Shown here one piece after another: positions 23,420 through 35,421 of a stretch of 64,000 bases of DNA. The stretch is from positions 108,856,812 to 108,920,811 of the forward strand of contig NC_133023.1 in assembly GCF_048564905.1 (NCBI RefSeq), in the 5' to 3' direction. Below the pieces are notes generated by a model, which made no database searches, was not told the DNA's origin, and saw nothing but the letters and a program-made list of their open reading frames with translations. Position numbers and translations under genes: made by a program. The stretch is from Vicugna pacos. Its lineage: Eukaryota; Chordata; Mammalia; Artiodactyla; Camelidae. Every line of letters begins with the position of its first letter. Position 1 is the stretch's first letter.

Positions 23420-26060
23420 TTAGAATTTTTTACTATGTGAGAGAAGACTTGTTCTGCAGGTCTGAACAAAAGTCAAAAACACCTGTCAAAGGACCTAATA
23501 CAGAAGTTCTCCAAAAGTCTTCTCTTCCATAAAAGCAATGAGAACACAGAAAAAAATGGTCAAAACCAACCTTTTTTAAAACTCTGAAAATTAAAGGCTT
23601 ACAATAATCCAAAAAATATTTCAAGGACAGTGGAATCTCGGAAATCTGTGGTGTTTTAGCTTGCCCTACTTCTATCCTCCACTCCCCAGATCTGTGGGAA
23701 CCTTCAAAAGCTTCACAACTATAGTAGCCATGAAAACTGGCAAGCACTCTAGCAACCACTGGAAGGAAAAGAAACAGGTTTGGAGTTCCCCAAAGCCCAT
23801 CCCCTGATAATTGTCACTATTTGACATGCCTGGAAGCTCTTTGCATAGCTCTATTCTCAGGGTTGTCTTTAATTGACCAGAGTCACAGCTCCCTCTGTGC
23901 AATCTTATACTTAGGGAATTAGTTGGGAAAAAGTAGTGGTAATTGTCTAACACTGCAGCTAGCTGGATAGTGATACCAGGTGGAGTTAACAAGAGGCTGA
24001 CTAGAAAACTTTAAAGGAAAAACTGGTGAATGAGATGCTTGTAGCAGGCTTTCTGGGGACCCTAGAAGGCCACATGGGTGTTCAGGGCTGTAGGCATGCC
24101 CCCCAAAAGACCTCAGAAAATCCTAATCTCTCACCTCTGACTGACCTTAAGGCTCTGAATAAGCAGCAAGTATGGCTAACGCCAAGTTGTAAACTGCAGA
24201 AGCATTGAAGGCATGTGTCAAGGAACATACAAAATCCTTTGGTGAAGGCTGGGAGAATTACGGTTTCACGACATTCAACTAAATGTCTGTCCAAATGTTA
24301 GTTGACCCCTGAACTAACCAATGTTCAATGACCAACCAGTAGGATAAACTAAAGAATATCTATGCCTACACCAGTAGGATAAACTGGTGGATAAACTAAA
24401 AAGAATCTACACCTACACACACCATAGACAAACCGTCAAAGCCAAAGCCAAAGTGAGAATCTAGAAAACAATAAGTGAAATGTAACTCTTATATACAAAG
24501 GATTCTCAATAAAAATAACAGTTGAATTCTCATCAGAAATCACGGAGGCCAGAAGGCAATGGGTTGGTATATTTAACATGCTGAAAGGAGAAACCTGTGA
24601 ACCAATAACTGTATACCTAGCAAACTATACTTCAAAAACAGAGATTTTTAAAACATTAAAATTAAAGTTATGACTATTTGAAAAAAAGAACAAAGTTGGA
24701 GGCCAATTTCAAAACTTACTACAGGCCTACAGTAATCAGTACACTGTGATACTGGCATAAGTCTTGACATATAGATCAATGGAATAAAATTGGGAGTCCA
24801 GATATAAACCTACATATTTATGGTTAATTAAGGCTGACAAGGCTGTCAATATAATTCAATGGAGAAAGAATAGTTTTTTCAACAAATGGTGATGGGACAA
24901 CTGGATATCCACACACATACAAAAAAGAAATTAAACACCGAATTAACACTATATTAAAAAATTAACTAAAAATGGATCATATATCTAGATGTTAGAGTTC
25001 AAGCTATAAAACACTTAGAAGAAAACATAAGTGGAAATGGCCTTGGGATTTGACAATGGATTCATAGAAATGACACCAAAAGCACAAATAACAAAAGAAA
25101 AATATTGATAAAATAGAGTTCATCAGAATCAAAAACTTGTGCTTCAAAGGATCCCATTAAGAAGTGCAAAGACAACCATTAGACTGGTAGAAAATATTTG
25201 CCAATCATACATCTTATAAAAGACCTATATCCAGAATATACAGCAGACACAGGAGGAACTCTGCCCTTCCATTCCTACCTAAAAGCAAGGCAGAAATTTA
25301 CCCTTTGAAGTTAGCCTCCCTCTCGTCTACCAGGAAAAGGAGACGTCTCATCACTGTGGATGGCATTGATTTGAGTCTATACAACTAACCTTACTAAATA
25401 ACCCTTATCTTTTATTAGTTTTTCCCATATATTTACCTTCTGTCCTTAGAAGCCCAAATCACTTTTTCTTTGTCTTGTCAGTCCTTCACAATTTACTGCC
25501 CTTTGTTAAAGTGGCATACGAGTTCCTGGGCCTAACTGCTTTCCTGGGGTTTTCATTTCTTTCCTGCAAAGCTCTTTTGTGCATGATAAATAAACCTTCT
25601 CTCTCATTAATCTATTTTTTTTTTGGTTTACTCCCCAGACCCTGAATTTAAGAGGGCAAAAGAAAAGTTTTCTCCCTCCCCTAAAGAACCCTTATCCATT
25701 GCTGGTGGGAATGTAAAATGGTACAGATGCTTTGGAAAACAGTTTGGCAGTTCCTCTAAAAATCAGAGTTATCATATTACCCTGCAATTTTACTCCTCGG
25801 TATATGCCCAAAAGAAGTGAAACAGACAAGTACACACAAAAACTTGTACAGGAATATTCACACCAGCATTATTCATAATAGGCACAGGGGCATAGAGAAA
25901 TGGTGAGTGCCTGCTAATGTATAAGAGGTTTCTTTTGAGGTGTTGGAAATTTCTAAAATTAAATAATGGTACTGTTTGCATAACTATGTGAATACACAAA
26001 CCACTGTAGTATATATTTTTAAAGAGTGAATTTTATCTCAATAAAGTTGTTAAAATGATA
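23420..26060 (+). mobile_element. Long old L1M with a nested LTR
   Basis: 23420-24680 matches the unusual 5' region of old L1M elements: gtagccatgaaaactggcaa, tggagttccccaaagccca, agctagctggatagtgatac, gaggctgactagaaaacttt, then catcagaaatcacggaggcc. 24690-25240 is late ORF2 (caacaaatggtgatgggaca). 25685-26050 is the ORF2 end and 3' end (ctcaataaagttgtt). The middle of ORF2 is missing between about 24680 and 24690. An LTR occupies 25242-25684. No open frame survives. Confidence 0.8.
25242..25684 (+). mobile_element. Solo LTR fossil nested in L1
   Basis: L1 similarity stops at about 25240 and resumes at about 25685. The text between them has an LTR-like layout. A polyadenylation signal (aataaa, 25589-25594) is followed by a T-rich stretch and an end reading gaaaagttttctccctcccc, as in several mammalian ERV LTRs. 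The family is not assigned. No internal retroviral region is present. It is younger than the L1 it sits in. Confidence 0.55.
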
Positions 26061-26262
26061 ATTCTGGTTTAAAAGAACATGCACAATTTTTCAGAGATGT
26101 TAGTCTGTCACATGGATAGGACATGTTCTATCAGGCCCTTCTGTTGCTGAAAAAACAGTAGTATTTGTCAACTGACAGCCTTTGTAGGCTAATGATCAAT
26201 AATTCGAGTGTTTTTTCTTTCACATGCTAATCAGCTATAGTACTCCAATTAAATCCCTATCT

Positions 26263-26279
26263 AAGAAATGTGGCTTTCA
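26263..26279. repeat. Left target-site duplication of L1
   Basis: aagaaatgtggctttca, identical to 26505-26521. Confidence 0.95.
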
Positions 26280-26504
26280 TATTCTTTTTCATTAAAGGTT
26301 ACTACAAGACACTGAATATAGTTCCCTGTGCTATACAGAAGAAATTTTTTAAATCTATTTTTATATGTAGTGGTTAACTTTTGCAAATCTCAAGCTCATA
26401 TGAAAATGAATATATGTATATATATATGGGTGACTGGGACAGTATGCTGTACACCAGAAATTGACACATTGTAACTGATTATACTTCAATAATAATAAAT
26501 AAAA
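26280..26504 (+). mobile_element. Short recent L1 with 5' inversion
   Basis: Two L1 3'-UTR segments point in opposite directions. 26280-26399 is reversed: its complement reads gtatagcacagggaactata, then ttgtagtaacc, and ends aaagaata. 26400-26504 is direct: gaatatatgtatatatata, then gctgtacaccagaaattgac, and the tail. The two pieces are adjacent in an intact L1. This is the signature of twin priming. Perfect 17-bp duplications flank the whole insertion, so it is recent. Confidence 0.92.
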
Positions 26505-26521
26505 AAGAAATGTGGCTTTCA
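26505..26521. repeat. Right target-site duplication of L1
   Basis: aagaaatgtggctttca, identical to 26263-26279. Confidence 0.95.
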
Positions 26522-26650
26522 CTGAGTTCTAATGAATATTAGGGACCCGAGAAGTTTTACATCACAAGGAAATATCTGAGTACTAAAGAAGTCAAGCCTA
26601 TATAAGCCAGCCATCAGGTCTGGCTTCTATTCAAATTTTGGTATAGTCAT

Positions 26651-26672
26651 GTAATAATAATAATAATAATAA
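26651..26672 (+). repeat. (TAA)n microsatellite
   Basis: About seven taa units, directly left of a MIR. Confidence 0.9.
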
Positions 26673-26815
26673 ATAAAATTTATTGAATCCTTACTACATA
26701 ATAAAATAAGGAGCTGTTATAATGATTTTTACAAATATAGAAACTGAAACTTAAAGGGGCCTATGGTCACTCAGTTAGCAAGTGGCAGAGTTGGGATTAT
26801 TGAAGGTTGTCCATA
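26673..26815 (-). mobile_element. MIR SINE
   Basis: atttattgaatccttactac, then agaaactgaaacttaaagg and agttagcaagtggcagagtt match a reverse-oriented MIR. Confidence 0.75.
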
Positions 26816-26829
26816 TACTGACATATCTA

Positions 26830-28375
26830 AAGTCCTTTTAAACTTAGCTTTCAGTGACTGGTTTATGAAGCATTTCTTTTAATAAAGTAGAAAAATAGAG
26901 TATAATAAAGTAGCAATTTTTTTTGACTTGAACTGAACAAACATAGATATAGCATAAAATTAGATTTTTATTCTTTTTTTTAAACATAAATTAAGTAATG
27001 GGGACCTTCTCCCAATCTCAAATTTTTAGGGGATCAGATTTATAAAGAAAAGTATTTTATAGTCATAAATACAATCATTTCAGTTATTTTCAAATCTCCA
27101 AACAAAATATATTATAAGTGTATAAATATATCTCTCAAATATGAATAAAATATGTAGCTTGATAAATTGGGTGAATAGACCAATGGTCTACTGCATTCCC
27201 AAGTTAAAATCTAGTTTTGATACAGTAGTAGTTATGTGAAAGTTTCTAATTTATATGTACACATGAATACTTATAAATTTCAGATAAGTCAGGCATGGTA
27301 ATTTTTCACAATGATACGATCAGACAATATGAGGAAAAATGATGAGTTACTGACTGTAATGAGTATTTATTAACTTAGTAGCAACATTCATATTCCCTAT
27401 GTTTATGATTTATAACATTTGGCTGAATAAATAAGCCAAAACATCTTATCATGTTTTTTTAAATAATATGTTTTTTATATTATCACAATCCATATAGAGA
27501 AAGAATCATTTTATTGCATAGATATAAACATTTCAGAGTCAAAAGTCGTGAAAAAATGGAAATACCCATGTTGAGAAATTCCTCAAATAGTTAACACATA
27601 TACTTGATAAACAGATAAATCTTATGCTTTCAGATGGGATCCCCAGAATTTGAAATAGTACCCTAAGTCATGGAAATTGCCACAGTAATCACCTACAGTA
27701 AAGGAAAAGGAATTATACGGCACACATATTACAATTCCTGTGTCGTTAGGCTTTTGACCTACCACAATATGCTTTGAAGTTAGTATCATGTGAGGTACTA
27801 AACTGAGTTATATCAGCAGTCAATGACTATCAATTATCAGTGACCTTTTAGAAACAAACATGTATGATCAAGTTTCAGAAGTTGTATCTTAGAAACTTTG
27901 AGTCTGTATCTGAACATCTTAAAGAATTTTTAGGAAAAAATTAATAGAAAGCGATGGACATTTAACTTTACAAAAATATGAACAGCATTTTTAATAGCCC
28001 TTTTAACAGAATGAGGTTAGATCCTCTCCAAAGTAGGGATTTTACCTCAAAATATGGTTCCATTATAAAAATCACATACATGTAACCTGGTATCCTCTCT
28101 GGGCAGGAAGATGCTACATTTAAAAATGTGACTACCTACTGTGATTAGCTCCCTACCTCCCCAAATATTAACTCTCCTGCTCCTTCCTGTCCATTGTGAT
28201 GTCTGAACATTTTTCACTATTAGGAAATTGATTTAGTGTCCTGTATTTTCTTGTGTTATTGCTATCTGATGGCCTGCATGTTTGTGGTTATGATTAGACA
28301 ACTGATGACATCTTTGAAAATACCATTTTAATGTTATTGCCTAATGTTATTGTAATGTCAACTTAAAGAAAAACA
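26830..28375. other. Unassigned AT-rich sequence
   Basis: No family or gene recognised. Confidence 0.45.
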
Positions 28376-28379
28376 CGTA

Positions 28380-28800
28380 ACATGAGAGTTCTGAGTTTAA
28401 GTTCTATTCAGAGTCTTATTGAGAATTATAGTTTGGGAGTCAGCCACTCAGTACCTCTGAGTAAACTGCCCCAAAGAGGTAAGGGAGGAGCCAATTTATA
28501 TATATATATATATATGGAGGGCTAGGAAATGCATGTAGTTAAGGAAACATCTTGGTAAAAGATTACTGCGAATCACAAAGAACAGATATCTCAAGTTAAT
28601 ATATTTAGTGCTTTTCTGTGTATGGGAAATTGCAAGAATCTGGAGTGACTGAAATTCCTCCTGAGATATGCATCTTACTATCTCAGGGCTTGCTTATCCA
28701 AAGCACTGGAGTGCCCCATCCTGTTTTTTTCCAACCTGAATTCCCCTCAAGGCACAGTTGATGGCCTACTGCAGTGAGTTCCAACTTAACCCTTGTATAA
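28380..28800. mobile_element. Probable old LTR fossil (ERVL-like)
   Basis: Blocks such as ctattcagagtcttattgag, ccccaaagaggtaagggagg and acagatatctcaagttaa recall a mammalian ERVL-type LTR read in one orientation. A (TA)n tract sits inside it (28496-28515). The family and exact ends are uncertain. It is old and broken. Confidence 0.4.
28496..28515 (+). repeat. (TA)n microsatellite
   Basis: About ten ta units. Confidence 0.9.
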
Positions 28801-31420
28801 CTGGATGATGAGCGACACTGTTCTTTTTCTATTCATGGTCTCAAAATTAATTACACACACACAGAGTAAAGCTATAAAGTAATTAAACTGGTTCCTCAAA
28901 TGAACAAGACAAAAAAGAAAATGAATCATAACTATCAGTTACCTTCTCTTATTTGATAGAAACATTTACTTTTATTCAGGCTCTATTTTCCTCTCTCAAC
29001 CTATTCACAGTTTTGTAACAAAAGTGAATTTTTACACAGCTTTTTCTCTAATTACTTTGTGAAAACCCACAATATAAGAGAAACTAGCTTGTTTTAAGAA
29101 GAAAAGAACTTCCTCTTTTCAAAAGGTTCTGCAGCAATTTTTGTCTCTAAACAAAACCTCTGCTCTCTGGTTCCTGTTCAGGTAGAGGCTTCATTCAAAT
29201 CTGCTTCCTTTCTTCTGAGTTGCTAATGGACACATAAGGTAACACATCTCCCTTAAAATGAGACCGAGTAAATAACTTAGCAAGTTTTGGTTCTTATACA
29301 AAGAGACCTATTTTGACACAGTGTATAATTGTATATATACAATTGTATAAAAATACTTTTAAAATAATAGATTTTCTTCTCACACGCACAGAATTATGTT
29401 CATTGTAAGGTGAGAATGACTGACGTATAATCCTTTTCTGAGAGCAGCATTAGCCAGAAAAAGTGGGTACAGATCAACAGATCCCTGGGTTTGTATGTTG
29501 GGAAAGGGAAAAGCACTACTGTGGTAGAATTTACCTGCATCTTATTTTGAATATACTTTTGCTTCAGGAGATGTGCCATAGAGGGAAGCATGTATTCCAC
29601 TTCTCTTGTAAAATGTGTTCTTTTATCTATGAGTAGGGAAAGATGTACAGTACATATTAACAAAGAACCCCATTGCAACATTATAAGTGTCAAAATAAGG
29701 CATGTCCATATCCAATGAGGTTTTTTGTTAAGGTTTATATATATTCCTACCGCAATAAATTAGGCTATTCAAGCAATTCAGGGCCCATCCATCTAGTCTC
29801 ATGCTTTTGAAATGTAAAGCCTTCAGTCCTATTGCTTATAAAATCATATAGTGCTTTCATTCCAAGTTATGTTGATTCAGTTCAAATAATGGAAATTTTA
29901 AATCACCTCATGGCTATTTTGACAGGTGTACAGACAGTGGTAAAACGGTTTTGGACATGTGTTCAGAATTCTGTAAGCAGGGGAAGAATAAGAAATGTAA
30001 AGGATTTCTAATTCACAGTGCTTGCTATTTGCAAGAAATTCATTTGTAAGCAATTATTTTATGAGTTTTATATAACATACACTAAAATAAACATAATATA
30101 AATATGTTGAACCTTCTAGTAAGTTTAGTTTTATATCAAAAATCTCATAAAAGATGCTACACTTAATGTATATAGAAAATAAAGGGTAGTGGCATTGTCA
30201 AGTTAGGAGACTGAGAGTTCTAATCCATATAAATTCAGTTTTGAATTCCTAAAGCTGTATATTCCAGTGGACTATAGATATGTGAACTGAAACTGAGTAA
30301 TTTCCTTGATCCTGACAAGCTTTGGGTGTCCTAACCACACTGAGAGTTTTCTACCCAGTACTCAGTTTGATCGACAGATTTGTAGATCGAAGTTGTTTTT
30401 CTTTTAACCTTATGCTATTTCTCTTGCAAGTTTATTTCAACCCCAGAGGCTCACTGACACTTGGGGGAAAGATAGTTATCATTATTGAATTTTGAACAGT
30501 TTAGCTTTCTGACCATTACCATTTGATAAGAGCTCAAAGTAGGGTGGGCTTTGCACTCTGGTATAATGGTCTGTTGGGATATAAAGAATAGAATCTACTC
30601 CTCTCTGTATGTACTCCTTCTTTCCTTGAGACTCATTACTGTGCAATTTCCACCAATAAGGATTTCCCCCTTTCAAAATTTCTCTTGGAGAAGAAATGGA
30701 TTAGGTATCTGCCACCTTACTGACAACTACCAGATCTTTTTCCTTCATGACTGGGAAGATCCAAGCCATTAGGAAGGCACTGGACACCTCGGGCTGAGCC
30801 ATTACACCAGGGCCAAAGAGAGCTCAAAAAGGTGTCAGAACAACTCTAAGGATCAACATTGCCTCCTTCACAGTTTGGCTAAGGGCTGACTCCTGAACAA
30901 AAAAATTAACCTCTCTAATGAACAGCTGCATCCATAGGGTATACCTCCGAAGGACAATTGTTTCTGGCTGGAGTGTACAAAACTAAATTGGTTATTTTCC
31001 CCCTCTTGTTCCATTTAGGTTATAAAATCTTAAATCCAAATTCCAAGACAAAAGTCCTTAATAAGAGGAAATTCCTCTGGCCTTGAGTAGGGAAGATTAG
31101 AGGTAGCTATTATCCCTTTTTATAATCATGTAGCTACTTAAAACAAAATGAAAGAAGACCCCCTGCCTTGCTTACATTGTAAACACATGGAAAAGAATGG
31201 GATCACATGCTCAAGCAGGCCTGCATGTGCCTAAAGGGCATTTCAAGGTTCTGCACCCCCGCCTTCCAACTGGCTTGACATTCACATCATTCAAGTCAAT
31301 GTAAATTTGTTTTAACAAATGGAAGAAAACAATTTGGGGACCTAGACGCCCCCAGTGTCATCCTTCCCCGGTTCCAAGGTAGCTCTGTGACATTACTGAA
31401 TATTTTACTACAAGGAATAA
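28800..31420. other. Unassigned sequence
   Basis: Includes an 18-bp perfect palindrome (29327-29344). 30540-30960 and 31140-31400 are less AT-rich than their surroundings but match nothing I know. Open frames of up to 97 codons look like chance. Confidence 0.45.
29327..29344. repeat. 18-bp perfect palindrome
   Basis: aattgtatatatacaatt reads the same on both strands. Confidence 0.95.
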
Positions 31421-31424
31421 CAAA

Positions 31425-31650
31425 AATATAATATTTATCAAATGATCATTATATGTCTAGCACTTAACATTTATCGGAGTTAACTGTGGCAACAATTCTG
31501 TTAGGTATGTCTATTGTCTTCATTTTGCAGATGCAGAAATAGGCAAAGAAAGAGTAATTCCCTTAAGGTGACACAGCTAACAAGCAGCTGAAAAAGGATT
31601 TAGACCCTAGCAGTGTGCCCACATTGCCCACAGTTTTTACCATTACACTG
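31425..31650 (-). mobile_element. MIR SINE
   Basis: gtctagcacttaacatttat, then cattttgcagatgcagaaat, gtgacacagctaacaagcag and a terminus like accattacactgaat. This is a nearly full-length reverse MIR. Confidence 0.85.
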
Positions 31651-31756
31651 AATTGTCACCAGATGAACAAAACCCAATGAAGTGGAGGTGGGTAATGATA
31701 TTGAGACAGGAGGGAAATGGGTAAGGGCACAACCACTGAAGAAATGACATAGCAAC

Positions 31757-32257
31757 TGAGGACAGGACAAACTGGTTAAAACCAAGATGGCAGAAGATTC
31801 CACTTCCAGTAGACCGTGAGTCTCAGGCACTCCCAAAGGCGCCATGACAGTTCCTAGGCTGACTATAAGAGGTGAAAAAGTAGGTGGGGCCCAATTCCTA
31901 GAAATCTCTGCCCCTTCTCCAACATAGTTGGAATAATCCTCCCACTTGTTAGCATATGAAATTACCCAGCTCACAAAAACTAACCACCCCCACACCTCGT
32001 AGCCGCTCTCCCTTCTGAGTGAGACGGACCGCATTCTGTTTATGAAGTGTGTATCTCCTAGGGCCACTCTTCCTTCTGAGATGGCCTGCACTCTGTGGAG
32101 TATGTATCTATCTCCTAGGGCCTGCTCTCACTTTTCTAAATGACCCCATGCTCTGGGGCTGCCTCTCTCTTGCATATCTTCCTGAATAAATCTACTTTCA
32201 CTTTACTGTAGCTCACTCTTGAGTTCTTTCCTGTGCATGACAAGAACTTACTCTCTG
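31757..32257 (+). mobile_element. Solo ERV LTR with 5-bp direct repeats
   Basis: About 500 bp flanked by gcaac at 31752-31756 and 32258-32262, the size of a retroviral target-site duplication. A polyadenylation signal (aataaa, 32185-32190) is followed by a block leading to gagttctttcctgtgcatga, a layout typical of ERV1-class LTRs. An internal duplication of the tatctcctagggcc-type segment lies at about 32050-32122. No internal coding region is present, so it is a solo LTR. The 5' edge and the class are inferred. It is probably younger than the MaLR elements. Confidence 0.65.
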
Positions 32258-32262
32258 GCAAC

Positions 32263-33138
32263 AATATAATTGAGCAGTTTGGTGAGGAGTCAAGCTTCTA
32301 ATTGGACACAGCACTTGCCTCACCAGTGCCAAGACACTGCAAAGGCACAAGAAAATGTAATCGATAGTTCAGCACTTTACAAGCAGTTGTACATGTGGCA
32401 TCATGGAGACAAAATATCCAGATGGAAGACTGAATATTTTATTTTGCATCTGGGTGTTCTGGCATAGCAAGAAACAAAAGTGACTTCTATTCAGTTATTT
32501 ACCATTTGTGGTGATATAAGCAGTCTATAAACAGAAAGACAGAAAGCAAATGCTGGTGTTCATACTTGTTTATGTTGTGCTGAAATGCACCTGCAACGTC
32601 AATTGTTTCCTTTAAGGTAGTTCAGTGGGATGTCACTGGAGCAGCCTCAAAAGCTAAATTCATCTCGGGTGCTCTTTTGCATCTTCAGGTATGCACCATC
32701 CTTTTGTACTCACCAGATGAAAAGTGACTTCATGTTTATAAATCCTCCATTCTCAACATGCTCTTAAAAACAAGCCATCATAGCAAAAGCAATTTGAAAA
32801 GCATAAAAATTTTAAGGAACTGTGGTGCAAACGGATGGTAAAATTTTAGGCTCCTGTCACGGGTGGCCAATTTGTGAAAATAGTGGACTTTGGAGGCCCT
32901 TACAAGCCCTCTAAAAAGCCACTGAATTATGATCCCAAGGCCTACGCATCTTGAAATCCCTGCACAGGAAAAACGTAGTGATAAAATCAATGAGAGATTA
33001 GTTACTAAGTATGTAACTTAAAAGAATGGGCACACAAAGACTACACAGTGCTAAGTGGTTTAGACTAGAAGTACTTCTTTGAAAATATCAGCAAGCAAAA
33101 TACTTTCACTATGCCACTGTCTTCCAAAGGCAGTAATA
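32263..33138. other. Unassigned sequence
   Basis: No repeat family or gene recognised. Confidence 0.4.
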
Positions 33139-33139
33139 G

Positions 33140-33358
33140 AAGACCCTCTGTAAAGGCCACACAGGTGCCAGCTACTATAAAATATAATCTCTTTATCAAT
33201 CTGTGCGCGCGTGTGTGAATCTCTGCATCAACCTCTCTCTCTTTCAGCTGTCTAAGGAATACAGCAACTCAACTCTGCTCTTCTAGCATGGAAGCATCTA
33301 TAGACAATATGCCAACACATGAAACTTTATTTACAAAAACGCCATAGATTGCTGACCT
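33140..33358 (+). mobile_element. hAT-Charlie MITE, same family as 5457
   Basis: ctgtaaaggccacacagg, then caactcaactctgct, tagcatggaagcatctatag, acaatatgcc and actttatttacaaaaacgcc follow the family order. The left end is diverged. A short (cg/tg)n patch lies at about 33201-33217. Confidence 0.65.
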
Positions 33359-33359
33359 C

Positions 33360-34754
33360 TTCTCTACAAGCGATATAATTTTAGGTTTTACATTTAGGTC
33401 TATGATCCAGTTTGAGTTAATTTTTGTATACAGTGCAAGATAAGGATCAAAATTCATTTTCTTGCATATCAGTATCTAATTAGCCAGTAACATTTGGTGA
33501 AAAAATTCTTTTTTCCATAGACTTTCCTTTGCACCTTGCTCAAAATCAGTTGTCCATGTATCTGTGGGTCTCTTTGTCACCTCTTTAGTCTCTGTTCTAT
33601 TGATTTATTTGTCTATCTCAAAGTCTAAAATCACATTGATCTATATGTTTTATAACTATATGATCTTGCGAATCTTGAGATCAGATAGTGTTAGTCCTTC
33701 AAGTTTGTTCATTATTCTCTGACTGCTTTTAAGATTTACTCTTCATTGCTGGTTTTAAGCAATTTGATACTGACATGTCTTGTACTTTTTCTTGAGTTCT
33801 TGTGCTTAAGGCTCCTTGAACTTTTTGGATCTCCGGGTTTACAGGTTTCATCAATTTTGGAAAAAAATTTTGGCCATTTTTTCTTGAAATATCTTTTCTG
33901 CCCTCTCCTTTCTCTCCTCTAAGGACGTGAATTATACATGTATCAGACTCCTTGAAGTTATACCAGAGCTCAAAAATGGTCTCCTCCTGTTCCCGTTAGT
34001 AGGATGTTTTTTTTCTTTGTTTTGCTTTGGAAAGTTTCTACTGCTATGCCTTTGAGTTCATTCATCTTTTCATCTCCAATGCCTAGTCTGTCATTAATCC
34101 CAACCAGTGAATTTTTAATCCCATACATTGTAGTTTTCATCCCTAGATGCTTTATTTGAATGTTTAACTATCTTTCATGACTCTGCTGATGTTTATGTAC
34201 ATATATAATAAAATTGTAAAAACTAGTGTAATGTTCTTATATGCTACCATTTAATATCTAGGTAAATTTCAATTGTTTAATTCTTATCTTCATTATGAGT
34301 TGTGTTTTCCTGCTTCTTTCCATGCCTAGTAAGTTTTTAATGGATGCCAGAATTTTTGAGTTTGCCCTTGTTGAGATTTTATATATATATTTCATATATA
34401 TATATTCTTATAAATAAAAAATCTCATATATATATATATTCTTGAGCTTTGTTCTGGGATACGTACAGTTACTTGGAAATGGTTTGATCCTTTCAAGTCT
34501 TGCTTTTAAGAACTGTAAGGCAGGAACGGAGCTATGATTGGTTCAGCTCTATATTCCCCATTAACGAGCCAAGACCCTTCTGAGTAACCTGACCAGTGCC
34601 CCATGAACAATGCGGTTTTGCAGTCTGACTTCTGGCAAAGGCACCATTCCCGGTCCCCTGTATGTGCCAAGTACTGGGCTCTCTAATCTCTGAGGACTTT
34701 TTCCCTCAGTTCAGGTAGTTTCCTCACACACATGATCCGGTAAGCCACTCAGTA
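33360..34754 (-). mobile_element. Old L1, minus strand
   Basis: 33360-33735 is the reverse of late ORF2 (tttttgtatacagtgcaaga, catgtatctgtgggtctc). 33735-34754 is the reverse of the ORF1/5' side (ggtttcatcaattttgg, ttgagttcattcatctttt, ttgagctttgttctggg, tttcctcacacacatgatc). The two parts are not adjacent in an intact L1, so there was a large internal loss or there are two copies. No open frame survives. Confidence 0.75.
34378..34440 (+). repeat. TA-rich repeat with doubled unit
   Basis: atatatatattctt occurs twice (ending about 34409 and 34443) around a taaataaaaaatctc spacer. Confidence 0.85.
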
Positions 34755-35419
34755 CAGTAGTCTCTCCTTATCCATGGTTTGGCTTTCTGTGGTTTCAGTT
34801 ATCTGTATTCAACAAAGGTCCAAAAATATTATTTGGAAAATTCCAGAAATAAACAATTCCTAAGTGTTGCACTGCACACCATTCTGTTCTGAGTAGCACG
34901 ATGAGATCTCACACTGTCCAGCTCTATCCTGCCGGGAATCCCCAGCCATCAGTACCATCTGCTCCTGATAGCTAATTATTGACATCGTCATGGCTAGATG
35001 ATCCAAGATCACCCAAAGCAGATGATCCTCCCTCTGAGAAATCGTTAAAAGGTCAATAGTAGCCTAACACTACGTCACCATGCCTACTCATTCACCTCAC
35101 TTCATCTCATCACGTAGGGACTTTATTATCTCGTATCATCACAACAAGAATGGCAAGTACAGTAAAATATATTTTGAGGAGAGAGAGACCACATTCACAT
35201 AACTTTTACTACAGTATATTGTTGTAATTATTCTATTCTAATGTAGTATTAGTTATTAATTATGTTATTCTCTTACTGTGCCTAATTCATAAATTAAACT
35301 TGATCATAGGTATGTATGTGTAGGCAAAAGAGTGTACATAGGAGCTGGTACCATGTGTGGTTTCAGGTATCTACTGAGGGTCTTGGAAAATATCCTCTGG
35401 GGATAAGGGGGAACTACTA
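34755..35419 (+). mobile_element. Tigger-type (TcMar) DNA transposon, nonautonomous
   Basis: Left end cagtagtctctccttatcc and right end ggataagggggaactacta form terminal inverted repeats. Both are followed inward by the tggtttcag block. TA dinucleotides (34753-34754 and 35420-35421) are the expected target duplication. Internal ggaaaattccagaaataaac is typical. About 665 bp with no transposase frame, so a nonautonomous copy. It sits inside old L1 and so postdates it. The subfamily is not asserted. Confidence 0.88.
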
Positions 35420-35421
35420 TA

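Noticed and set aside
28496-28515. (TA)n as a regulatory or origin element
   Set aside because: A plain microsatellite inside a probable LTR fossil.
31600-32091. 163-codon open frame on the minus strand
   Set aside because: It runs across a MIR and a solo LTR, has no family features and no conserved motif. It is a chance frame in repeats.
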